Positions 1 to 6,536 of a DNA stretch of 8,059 bases are shown here, piece by piece. Under the pieces are notes generated by a model. That model was not told where the DNA came from and did not search any database. It saw only the letters and a program-made list of their open reading frames with translations. The position numbers and the translations under genes were made by a program. The stretch is taken from positions 7,263 to 15,321 of the forward strand of contig DJHI01000148.1 in assembly GCA_002431715.1 (NCBI GenBank), in the 5' to 3' direction. This DNA is from Armatimonadetes bacterium UBA5829. GTDB taxonomy: Bacteria > Armatimonadota > UBA5829. Positions within the stretch are counted from its first letter, which is position 1. Each line of letters starts with the position of its first letter.

Positions 1-23
1 TTCGACCACTCAGCCACCTCTCC
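1..23 (-). tRNA. tRNA-Ser, 5' end only (cut by window edge)
   Basis: Read on the minus strand, the first 23 bases give a 7-base acceptor strand GGAGAGG, then TG, then GCTGAGTGGTCGAA. This is the typical start of a bacterial serine tRNA (acceptor, U8 region and D arm, including the GTGG..GAA of the D arm). The anticodon, variable arm and 3' end lie outside the window, so the isoacceptor cannot be named. A strong promoter sits just upstream, with its predicted start about 5 bases before the mature 5' end, which supports a real, transcribed tRNA gene. tRNA-Leu is the other long-arm tRNA, but its 5' sequence is usually GC-rich GCxGNNGTGGCGGAA and fits less well. Confidence 0.85.
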
Positions 24-34
24 GCGACTTTAAT

Positions 35-63
35 ATTTTACCACGGCCTGCATCACTTATCAA
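35..63 (-). promoter_or_regulatory. Sigma-70-type promoter for the tRNA-Ser gene
   Basis: On the minus strand, TTGATA (63-58) and TAAAAT (40-35) are separated by exactly 17 bases, each hexamer being one mismatch from consensus. The expected start point is near position 28, about five bases before the mature tRNA end at 23. This is a usual arrangement for a stable RNA gene. The site is predicted from sequence only. Confidence 0.75.
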
Positions 64-76
64 GAAACATTTTTGT

Positions 77-105
77 TTGACAGTGAACTCGAGTTGTGCT
101 ATTAT
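77..105 (+). promoter_or_regulatory. Sigma-70-type promoter P1 driving topA
   Basis: A perfect -35 hexamer TTGACA (77-82) is followed after 17 bases by TATTAT (100-105), one mismatch from the -10 consensus. The predicted start is near 112, which leaves a leader of about 147 bases before topA. The spacer contains the 10-bp palindrome AACTCGAGTT (86-95), a possible operator. The -35 element lies only 13 bp from the -35 of the leftward tRNA promoter, so the two polymerases would compete for or share this site. Confidence 0.7.
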
Positions 106-204
106 CACTCTCCGTGCCGTATTCCTCGATAAAACCTGTCCACTTCGGGCATATTTAGTTTATAATTGGCTTTGAACACCAATCAGGCAGACATTTATAC
201 TCAC

Positions 205-233
205 TCGACCAGACGCTGCCGACCGGATATAAT
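205..233 (+). promoter_or_regulatory. Possible second topA promoter P2
   Basis: A perfect TATAAT (228-233) is preceded after 17 bases by TCGACC (205-210), which matches four of six positions of the -35 consensus. Transcription would start near 240 and give a short leader of about 19 bases that still contains the topA ribosome binding site. The -10 match is strong and the -35 match is weak, so this is a candidate only. Several genes for supercoiling control in other bacteria have multiple promoters, which makes it plausible. Confidence 0.4.
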
Positions 234-245
234 GTAATAAAGAAC

Positions 246-251
246 AGGAAG
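246..251 (+). promoter_or_regulatory. Ribosome binding site of topA
   Basis: AGGAAG lies 7 bases before the ATG at 259 and matches the anti-Shine-Dalgarno sequence well. It supports the ATG at 259 as the start. The protein then begins MSKSLIIVESPAK, exactly where type IA topoisomerases begin their Toprim domain. Confidence 0.7.
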
Positions 252-258
252 TCACTTA

Positions 259-2400
259 ATGTCTAAATCACTGATAATTGTCGAGTCTCCCGCAAAGACG
301 AAGACTCTTAAAAATTTCCTGGGATCGAACTATGTAATCGAAGCGAGCATGGGTCACGTGCGCGACCTGCCCAAAAGCAGGCTCGGCGTAAACGTTGAAA
401 ACAGTTTCGAGCCGCAGTATGTGTCGATACCCGAAAGGCGCGATGTCCTCAAAAAACTCAAAGAAGCCGCTGGTAAGGCCGATACGGTCTACCTTGCATC
501 AGACCCTGACCGCGAGGGCGAAGCGATAGCATGGCACCTGCAGCAATCGCTGAAGCTCAAAGACGCCAAGCGGATTCAGTTTAATGAGATCACAAAAAGC
601 GCCGTCACAGAGGCGCTGGAAAACGCTCATGAGATAAATGGAGACTTGGTAAACGCTCAGCAGGCAAGAAGAGTGCTCGACAGGCTGGTAGGTTACAAGC
701 TCAGCCCTCTCTTGTGGAGAAAGATCAAACGAAATCTGAGCGCGGGCAGAGTGCAGTCTGTCGCTGTTCGGCTTATATGCGACCGTGAACGTGAAATCCT
801 CGCTTTCGTGCCGGTGGAATACTGGTCCATAACTGCAGCCCTTACTCCCAAAGATAAAGAGCATATCTTCAATGCGAAGCTCGCTCTCAAAGACGGAGAA
901 AAGCTGGAAATCCACAACAAAGAGGAAGCTGATAAGCTTCTGAAGGCGCTCGAGGGTGCGGATTACGTTGTAAAGAGTATCAAGAAGAGCGAGAGAAAGC
1001 GCAACCCCGCCCCGCCGTTTATCACCAGCACGCTGCAGCAGGAGGCATCGCGGAAGCTAAATTATGGAGCACGCCGCACGATGATGATCGCTCAGCAGCT
1101 CTATGAAGGCGTCGATCTTGGCGAGCAGGGAAGTGTCGGTCTTATCACCTACATGAGAACCGATTCCACACGTGTTGCAAAAGAGGCCCAGGAAGAGGCA
1201 AGGGATTATATTAAAAAGATATATGGAGCCTCGTATATGCCTGAAAAGCCCAGGCAGGTGTCCCGAAAAGGCGCTCAGGATGCGCATGAAGCCATCCGCC
1301 CGACCTCTGCATTTCGCAACCCGGATGAGATCAAGAAGTTCCTCAATAACGACCAATACAAGCTCTACAAACTGATCTGGCAGCGGTTTATGGCGAGCCA
1401 GATGTCGAGCGCCGTATTCGATGTGGTGTCGGTTGACATTACAGCCGCGGGCATGACATTCCGCGCGACCGGATCGACCGTCAAGTTCCAGGGCTTTATG
1501 AAGGTCTACACCGAAGGCAAGGATGATGACAAGATCGTCGCCGATGAGGAACAGCCTCCTCTGCCGCCTATGACCGAAGGGCAGATACTCGATCTGCGTG
1601 AACTATTGCCCGAGCAGCACTTCACCGAGCCGCCGCCAAGATATACTGAAGCGACTCTCGTTCGCACTCTGGAAGAGAAAGGGATCGGCAGGCCGAGCAC
1701 ATATGCAACCATTATCTCCACAATTCAGGATCGCAAGTACGTGGAGCTTAAAGAGAAAAAATTCTTCCCGACCGAGCTCGGGTTTATTGTAACCGACCAG
1801 CTCGTAAAGCACTTCCCGGCCATTATGGATGTCGAGTTTACGGCTGGAGTTGAGACCAAGCTCGATAATGTGGAGGAGGGTCAGCTCGATTGGGTTCAGC
1901 TCTTGAGTGAGTTCTACGGGCCTTTTGAAAAGGATCTGGAAGAGGCTCAGGAGAAGATGGAGCGGGTAAAAATCCAGCCCAAAGAGAGCGATCAGGTGTG
2001 TCCTAACTGCGGAAAGAAAATGCTGATCCGCGAAGGCAGATTTGGCGAGTTCCTGGGGTGCGCGGGCTACCCTGAATGCAAGACCACCATGCCTTTGACC
2101 AAACCCATCGACATAAAGTGCCCGGCGTGCGGTGAGGGAGATATTGTAGAGAAGAAATCGAAGAAGGGCAAGACCTTCTACGGCTGCAACAGATACCCCG
2201 AGTGCTCATGGGTCTCCTGGGACAAACCCACAAAAAAGACCTGCCCCAAGTGCGGAAGCCTGTTGGGTGAGCGCAGATTCAGAGGTAGGCTTACCGGCTA
2301 TCGCTGCACGAACCAGGAGTGCGATTATGTCAAAGCTCGCGGCAAAGAGGCTGCACCCGAAGAAGAAACTACCAGCACAGAGGATCAGGCGGTAGCTTAA
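259..2400 (+). CDS. topA: DNA topoisomerase I (type IA), complete
   Basis: This cytoplasmic type IA enzyme of 713 residues relaxes negatively supercoiled DNA by cutting one strand through a 5'-phosphotyrosine link. The N-terminal Toprim domain shows IVESPAKT with Glu9 and the metal-binding SDPDREGE (Asp82, Asp84, Glu86). The central domain carries the catalytic Tyr298 in GLITYMRTDS, with QDAHEAIRPT (340-349) and EKGIGRPSTYATII (473-486) as further family signatures. The C-terminus has three four-cysteine zinc ribbons: Cys581/584/601/607, Cys621/624/643/649 and Cys662/665/683/688. A short acidic tail follows. The length is usual for the Firmicutes-type enzyme and shorter than the E. coli protein (865 residues). 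All key residues are present, so it should be active. The gene stands alone behind its own promoters and ends at a strong hairpin. The dprA and trmFO genes that often flank topA are not seen on either side. Confidence 0.98.
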   Translation: MSKSLIIVESPAKTKTLKNFLGSNYVIEASMGHVRDLPKSRLGVNVENSFEPQYVSIPERRDVLKKLKEAAGKADTVYLASDPDREGEAIAWHLQQSLKLKDAKRIQFNEITKSAVTEALENAHEINGDLVNAQQARRVLDRLVGYKLSPLLWRKIKRNLSAGRVQSVAVRLICDREREILAFVPVEYWSITAALTPKDKEHIFNAKLALKDGEKLEIHNKEEADKLLKALEGADYVVKSIKKSERKRNPAPPFITSTLQQEASRKLNYGARRTMMIAQQLYEGVDLGEQGSVGLITYMRTDSTRVAKEAQEEARDYIKKIYGASYMPEKPRQVSRKGAQDAHEAIRPTSAFRNPDEIKKFLNNDQYKLYKLIWQRFMASQMSSAVFDVVSVDITAAGMTFRATGSTVKFQGFMKVYTEGKDDDKIVADEEQPPLPPMTEGQILDLRELLPEQHFTEPPPRYTEATLVRTLEEKGIGRPSTYATIISTIQDRKYVELKEKKFFPTELGFIVTDQLVKHFPAIMDVEFTAGVETKLDNVEEGQLDWVQLLSEFYGPFEKDLEEAQEKMERVKIQPKESDQVCPNCGKKMLIREGRFGEFLGCAGYPECKTTMPLTKPIDIKCPACGEGDIVEKKSKKGKTFYGCNRYPECSWVSWDKPTKKTCPKCGSLLGERRFRGRLTGYRCTNQECDYVKARGKEAAPEEETTSTEDQAVA

Positions 2401-2408
2401 TAATTACA

Positions 2409-2441
2409 AAGTCCCTCCAGGTAAGATACCTGGAGGGATTT
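2409..2441. terminator. Hairpin between convergent genes, probably a two-way terminator
   Basis: A perfect 12-bp inverted repeat (2412-2423 with 2427-2438) closes a three-base loop AGA. A G-T pair and two A-T pairs (2409-2411 with 2439-2441) extend it. The arms are GC-rich, with CCCTCCAGG as core. It begins 8 bases after the topA stop and lies 25 bases before the stop of the convergent glycosidase gene. Flanking T or A runs are short: TTT on the plus side, CTTTG on the minus side. Release may therefore be less efficient than at a classical terminator. Since the arms are symmetric, it can act on transcripts from either direction. Confidence 0.75.
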
Positions 2442-2465
2442 GAGATTATAATCTTGATTTGTCGG

Positions 2466-4661
2466 CTACTCATAACACAGCAGCATTGAGCCTAAATAAA
2501 TGCTGCCTTTGATGTCGCGGGCCATGTTGTCTATGACAAGGAGTTTGTCCCAATTGAGAGGACAAGTCATGCGGCCGTCGCGGTCTCCGCCGACATGGTC
2601 TCCGCTGGTGGAGGTCATATCTATCTCTATACATCGCCAGTCGGTGAAGTCAATGAGACCCCAGTCCGGTTGGTAGATCTCTTTACCCGCATCGACTATC
2701 CCGGTCCGCAGGGAAGCCGCATTTCCATCTCCCTTGATCCAGAGCTTACAAGAGTGCGGAAGTGACGATAGAGTGATCGGATTGGCGGGAGTGACATCTA
2801 TCAGGCACTTTGCGCCGCTCAGTGAATAGTCCAGCTTTGAGCATGTACCTGTCAATCCAGACGGAGATGAAACGTAGGTCAGCTTAGCTTCGCCGACACC
2901 TTTTCCCGACTTATCGCCCCAGGACGGGAATGTTTCGTGATTGAACACGGCATAGGCAGAGGTAACCTCATCTCCAGCCTTACCGCATATGAACGCATCT
3001 ATTATCGAATATTGCTTACTGGGCAGTCGAGTCACAAGCTGTCCACTCTGGTCTATCAACGAAGCTGAAAATGAAAATACAGATTCCGGCTTATCTTCTA
3101 TTTTCACGCCAAAAGTTGTGCTTTCTTCTCCTGCTACTATCTTCACCGGGATCGAGAACTCCGATAACTTAATTCCTTTGATGCGGTTGAAAGCGATCTT
3201 TCCATAGAAGTCTTTGCCGCTTTGAGCCGAAGGCCGCTTTATCTTGATCATTAAATTGCCGTCTACAGGCGGAAGCGCTTCAATAACAGGATAGGTGGAG
3301 GCATCGAGCTTGATTACTCTATAAAGAGGCGGATTGATGCCATTTGATGAAAGAGTTGCCCTGGCAAACGGCTGAGTCGAGCCATCCCACTTATAGCCGT
3401 CTCTCTTTGTTATCTCCCAATTCGCTTCGGCGGCCCACCTGCTGCTGGAAACCGTCGGCTCGACATATTGAACCGAACCGGAGAGAGCGAGAGTCAACTT
3501 CCCGTTTTCAATGTCGATCTTTTTCTTCTCGCCCATCAGAGAAACGATGGTAACGGATGGAACATCCATCGGGATAGATATTTTATGAGGGTTACCGGTT
3601 GTCCAGGCTGCCAGACGGCAATCGCTGCCTTTGCGGAACAGGAGAGCATAGTCATCACCGACCTCCGAGATGATTCTTCTGCAGAAAGAGTAGCCGCTAA
3701 GCTCTATCGAAAGAGTCTTCATAGCGACATATGCGGGTTTCTCCTGGTAATCATAGTAGACCACACCGTAATGATGCTCGCCGTTGATCTCACTGGTGCC
3801 GTCGTTTCTCCAGTCATACCATATGCTCACGGGGCACCCGCACATCGTGTTCGTGAGAAACATTCTGGCGATATACTGAGCCTGCGCATCAAGGCTGATT
3901 TGCCATTTGCTGGTGTTGTATCCCCATTCGCCGCTCAAGATAGGGATTTGCCTGCCTTCGGGAGCATATTTTTTCATGAGCGAACGAACTCGATTAAAAA
4001 ACTTAATGGCGTCTTCCGGCTGCTTGGGATCATAAGGATGCAGGGTTACTCCATCGATATAATTCAGCAGCCCCGCTCTGAATACGCTTTCAATATAACC
4101 GTAATCCCATCGATTGACAGCCGGGCCCACGAGGATCGCTTCAGGATCGGCCTCTTTTATCGCGGGATATACCGCTTTAGCAAGCTCGACATAATCATTG
4201 GGATTAGGACTTGCACCCCAGAGCACGCGGTTCGGCTCGTTCCAGAGGTCCCAAACGACTCCCCTGCCCTTAAAATGAGCGGCGGCAGCCTTTGCAAAAG
4301 CAGCGAAAGCCTGTCTGCCCTGTTCGTTGGTCTGCGGAGCGGGCCCATATAAACCATTACCGTAATCCAGAATCAACAGCGCGCGAATTCCTCTTGTGGC
4401 AAGGGAATCTACAAGATCATCATAATTCTTGAAATTGTATACGCCCTTACTGGTCTCAATCGAACCCCAGAAAAAATCCATTCGTATGAACCTGAACCCG
4501 CCGTCGGCCATCTGATCCACCTGAGATTGATGTTTTCCGCTGAAGTGGATGTTTACTCCAAGACCATTGGGGATTATCAGTGCGGGAAACGATGATTGCA
4601 TAGCATTACAACTTACGCACAGCGCAAATAGCAATGCAATAATGCAAAATAATCTGAACAT
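2466..4661 (-). CDS. Secreted clan GH-A glycoside hydrolase with beta-rich C-terminal modules
   Basis: This is an exported enzyme of 731 residues, probably acting on polysaccharide or glycoside bonds. Residues 1-20 form a signal peptide ending SCNA. A lipoprotein site at Cys18 is possible, but the residue at -3 is Cys, which is unusual. Residues about 30-315 look like a GH5/GH39-type TIM barrel: FIRMDFFW at 58-65, acid/base Glu142 in WDLWNEPN, LHPYD at 207-211, and a likely nucleophile Glu245 in LSGEWGYN. A small beta domain (about 330-402) follows, as in GH39-like enzymes. The rest (about 405-731) contains at least two beta-rich regions. The last (about 565-731, with KLWIKGDGNAASLRTGIVDA) resembles a jelly-roll carbohydrate-binding module. 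GGAG lies ten bases before the ATG. There is no transporter or regulator next to it, and the substrate cannot be read from the sequence. The fold and retaining mechanism are confident; the family number is not. Confidence 0.88.
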   Translation of the reverse strand: MFRLFCIIALLFALCVSCNAMQSSFPALIIPNGLGVNIHFSGKHQSQVDQMADGGFRFIRMDFFWGSIETSKGVYNFKNYDDLVDSLATRGIRALLILDYGNGLYGPAPQTNEQGRQAFAAFAKAAAAHFKGRGVVWDLWNEPNRVLWGASPNPNDYVELAKAVYPAIKEADPEAILVGPAVNRWDYGYIESVFRAGLLNYIDGVTLHPYDPKQPEDAIKFFNRVRSLMKKYAPEGRQIPILSGEWGYNTSKWQISLDAQAQYIARMFLTNTMCGCPVSIWYDWRNDGTSEINGEHHYGVVYYDYQEKPAYVAMKTLSIELSGYSFCRRIISEVGDDYALLFRKGSDCRLAAWTTGNPHKISIPMDVPSVTIVSLMGEKKKIDIENGKLTLALSGSVQYVEPTVSSSRWAAEANWEITKRDGYKWDGSTQPFARATLSSNGINPPLYRVIKLDASTYPVIEALPPVDGNLMIKIKRPSAQSGKDFYGKIAFNRIKGIKLSEFSIPVKIVAGEESTTFGVKIEDKPESVFSFSASLIDQSGQLVTRLPSKQYSIIDAFICGKAGDEVTSAYAVFNHETFPSWGDKSGKGVGEAKLTYVSSPSGLTGTCSKLDYSLSGAKCLIDVTPANPITLSSLPHSCKLWIKGDGNAASLRTGIVDAGKEIYQPDWGLIDFTDWRCIEIDMTSTSGDHVGGDRDGRMTCPLNWDKLLVIDNMARDIKGSIYLGSMLLCYE

Positions 4662-4718
4662 GCCAATACTACTCCATTCTTATGCTTATTTATTCTTTGT
4701 GCCCCTTATGCATCAGCA

Positions 4719-4740
4719 GTCTGGGATTCAACTCCCGGAC
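4719..4740. other. Small hairpin in the gap between the binding-protein gene and the glycosidase gene
   Basis: GTCTGGGA (4719-4726) pairs with TCCCGGAC (4733-4740) through eight pairs including one G-T pair, around the loop TTCAAC. It lies in the 115-bp gap (4662-4776) after the stop of the binding-protein gene on the minus strand. No T-run follows it in that direction, so I cannot call it an intrinsic terminator. It could be a weak attenuator, an RNA end-protecting structure, or chance. I recognise no convincing promoter in the gap, so the glycosidase might be read through from upstream or use a non-consensus promoter. Confidence 0.35.
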
Positions 4741-4776
4741 CATCGGAAATATCTCAAGCAGTCCTGCTTATACCTT

Positions 4777-5640
4777 TCAATCATACAGCACTTTTGCAAG
4801 CTTCTCCAGTCCATCCGCCAGACGAGGACCGGGACGAACCAGAAGATCGTTATCGATCATATAAACACGCTTATTCTTGGCGGCAGATGTCATCTTCCAC
4901 GTAGGATCTGTAAGGAAGAAGTGGATATCCTGCTTCAGGCCTACGATAATAACATCAGGATTGCGCGAGATGGCAAGCTCCTTACTAAAGGTGACAAAAC
5001 CGGGCTTGGCGTCTTTGGCCACGTTATTGGAGTGAGCGATATTTATCATCTCATCTACAAAAGTCTTCGGCCCAGCCGCCCAGAGCGGGTTGGATTGAAT
5101 AACTACCAGCACCTTCTTCGACTTCTTCTTTGCGCACTTAAACTTCACCCCTGAAATTTTCTTTTGCATCTTGCTCACAATAGATGATGCAGCGGCAGCG
5201 CGGTCCGTTATCTTGCCGAGCGTGCGGATATCGCGCTCGGTTTGATCCAGAGTTTTAGGATCGATTGTAAAAACAGTAAGACCGAGTTTTTCCAGTTGAG
5301 CGATGGCCGTGTCATTTACAAACGCGTGCGCAACAACAAGATCGGGCTTTAATGCAACCACTGCCTCCGCATTGATAGTCATATCCCCGATTTTGGGTTT
5401 CTCTGCAGCGGTGGCGGGATAGTTGCAGTATTTGGTCACACCCACCACTCGATTGCCGACGCCCAGTGCATAGAGTATTTCAGTATTGCTTGGAGTAAGT
5501 GAGACAATGCGCATGGGTTTGGCCTTGATGGTTATCATCTTGCCCCTTGCGTCTTTGATCTTCATCGGATAACCAGCCTGCGCAGCCGTAGAAAAAGCTG
5601 CCAGGCAAACTAAACTAACAACAACAAGCCATCTCTTCAC
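4777..5640 (-). CDS. Periplasmic substrate-binding protein of the BtuF/FepB class (corrinoid or iron-complex ABC uptake)
   Basis: This 287-residue exported protein is expected to capture vitamin B12, haem or a siderophore complex for an ABC importer. Residues 1-22 are a signal peptide ending AAQA before GYP. The mature part opens with KIKDARGKMITIKAKPMRIVSL, then TPSNTEILYALGVGNRVVGVT (49-69), the hallmark of the PF01497 fold. KPDLVVA (98-104), NPLWAAGPKTFVDEMI (184-199), a helix-backbone region, NPDVIIVG (227-234) and LVRPGPRLADGLEKLA (267-282) also match the family. The start is GTG, overlapping the stop of the upstream gene in GTGA, with AGGAG eight bases before it. No permease or ATPase gene lies in the window, so partners must be elsewhere or shared. 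The ligand cannot be decided; BtuF-like is the closest by look. Confidence 0.88.
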   Translation of the reverse strand: MKRWLVVVSLVCLAAFSTAAQAGYPMKIKDARGKMITIKAKPMRIVSLTPSNTEILYALGVGNRVVGVTKYCNYPATAAEKPKIGDMTINAEAVVALKPDLVVAHAFVNDTAIAQLEKLGLTVFTIDPKTLDQTERDIRTLGKITDRAAAASSIVSKMQKKISGVKFKCAKKKSKKVLVVIQSNPLWAAGPKTFVDEMINIAHSNNVAKDAKPGFVTFSKELAISRNPDVIIVGLKQDIHFFLTDPTWKMTSAAKNKRVYMIDNDLLVRPGPRLADGLEKLAKVLYD

Positions 5641-6536
5641 TGTAAATACTCCTGTGTAATCTTAATCTTTAGTTGCTCCCGGCGCATTCTGCTTGCCCAT
5701 TCAACCTGGCTGTCCAGACCGGTAAGCCAGGCTGCTTCCCTGAATCGCGGGTCTTTGTCGTGTAAAGCCCTGCCGAGAATCCAGGCCCTTGTGCCGCCCT
5801 CGATCTTGCCGCGCATTAGGAAATGCCTGCGCAGGTGCTTCCTGAACGACTGCCCTTCATCGAGGATGCTCTGGCAGTGCAGGGCAAGGGTTTTGTTGTG
5901 TTCTTTCTGTGCGATCGCAAGCAGCCTTTCAACCGGCTGCTGCCTGGCACTTAAGCCCTGGATTAAACGGACTATATCCGGCGGCTCGCTCCAGATAATT
6001 TTATCACTCATCAATATTGCCGCTCTGAGGAGCGCCTTATCGCTTTTAGGGCTCTCAGTTATTTGGCGGCAGAGATGATCGATCAGGTTGATCTCCGTCC
6101 ACTGCCATCTATCGGGACTTATATTTACAGTGGCGCAGAGCCTCAATGCCTTCTTATTATTGCCGGCGGCCATGTGTTTAGCTGTACTTTTAAGATCGCC
6201 CTGATTGTAAGACAGCGCCGCCATGAGATAATCAAATATAGGATTTTTAGGGTCCTTGGCCTGAGCTGCTTTTATATGCTTTATCGCCTGACCCGGAATG
6301 TTGCTATTTATATAACGAACAGCTTCCTGAATATGATCATACTGGCTGCTCGAATAATGGTCCATCCTGTAGTATTTCGATCCGCGCTGCTGGGTGCGTT
6401 GTATCTCGATCAGAGAACCGGCCCAGGGATTAACGGTAATGTAAAGCATCCAGGCAGCAACAAGAATGCAGCCGAGTATAACGAACGCTCCAACGCCTAT
6501 CCCCGACAGTGCGCCCCATGACACTCTCTTTTTCAT
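5637..6536 (-). CDS. Membrane-anchored protein with TPR-like helical domain, function unknown
   Basis: I do not recognise a named family for this 299-residue protein. It has a short basic N-terminus (MKKRVSW), one strong hydrophobic segment at about residues 10-34, and a soluble remainder that should face the periplasm or outside. Residues 65-125 (EAVRYINSNIPGQAIKHIKA, DPKNPIFDYLMAALSYNQGD) have the spacing of tetratricopeptide-like helix pairs. The rest is predicted helical, rich in Arg, Lys and Gln, and may form further degenerate repeats. No catalytic motif is visible. The ATG overlaps the rluB stop in ATGA, and the gene ends in GTGA shared with the binding-protein start, so it is translated between the two. 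I see no clear Shine-Dalgarno sequence, which fits coupling to rluB. A scaffold or assembly role in the envelope is a guess only. Confidence 0.75.
   Translation of the reverse strand: MKKRVSWGALSGIGVGAFVILGCILVAAWMLYITVNPWAGSLIEIQRTQQRGSKYYRMDHYSSSQYDHIQEAVRYINSNIPGQAIKHIKAAQAKDPKNPIFDYLMAALSYNQGDLKSTAKHMAAGNNKKALRLCATVNISPDRWQWTEINLIDHLCRQITESPKSDKALLRAAILMSDKIIWSEPPDIVRLIQGLSARQQPVERLLAIAQKEHNKTLALHCQSILDEGQSFRKHLRRHFLMRGKIEGGTRAWILGRALHDKDPRFREAAWLTGLDSQVEWASRMRREQLKIKITQEYLQ
5649..5653 (-). promoter_or_regulatory. Ribosome binding site of the binding-protein gene
   Basis: On the minus strand AGGAG lies eight bases before the GTG at 5640 and inside the last codons of the upstream gene. 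It decides in favour of the GTG start, since no ATG is available near the signal peptide. It also suggests re-initiation by ribosomes finishing the upstream gene. Confidence 0.75.

Noticed and set aside
161..166. A perfect TATAAT that might be a further topA promoter
   Set aside because: At the right distance upstream there is only TGTCCA or GTCCAC, at most three of six matches to the -35 consensus, so I did not list it as a promoter.
3468..4352. Long 294-codon open frame on the plus strand, opposite the glycosidase
   Set aside because: It lies wholly inside the clearly conserved glycosidase gene on the other strand and shows no recognisable domain. It is what one expects from an antisense shadow of a long gene.
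4719..4740. Remnant of a tRNA T arm (GGGAGTTGAATCCC on the minus strand)
   Set aside because: The loop is one base short, lacking the C of TTCGA, and no anticodon or D arm can be found around it. Treated as a small hairpin only.
4549..5154. Open frame of 201 codons on the plus strand across the gap and the binding-protein gene
   Set aside because: It spans the end of one conserved minus-strand gene and the start of another, has no family motifs, and lacks a good ribosome binding site.
6063..6521. 152-codon frame opposite the TPR-like gene
   Set aside because: The minus-strand frame has proper start/stop overlaps with both neighbours and a plausible membrane segment. The plus-strand frame has neither.
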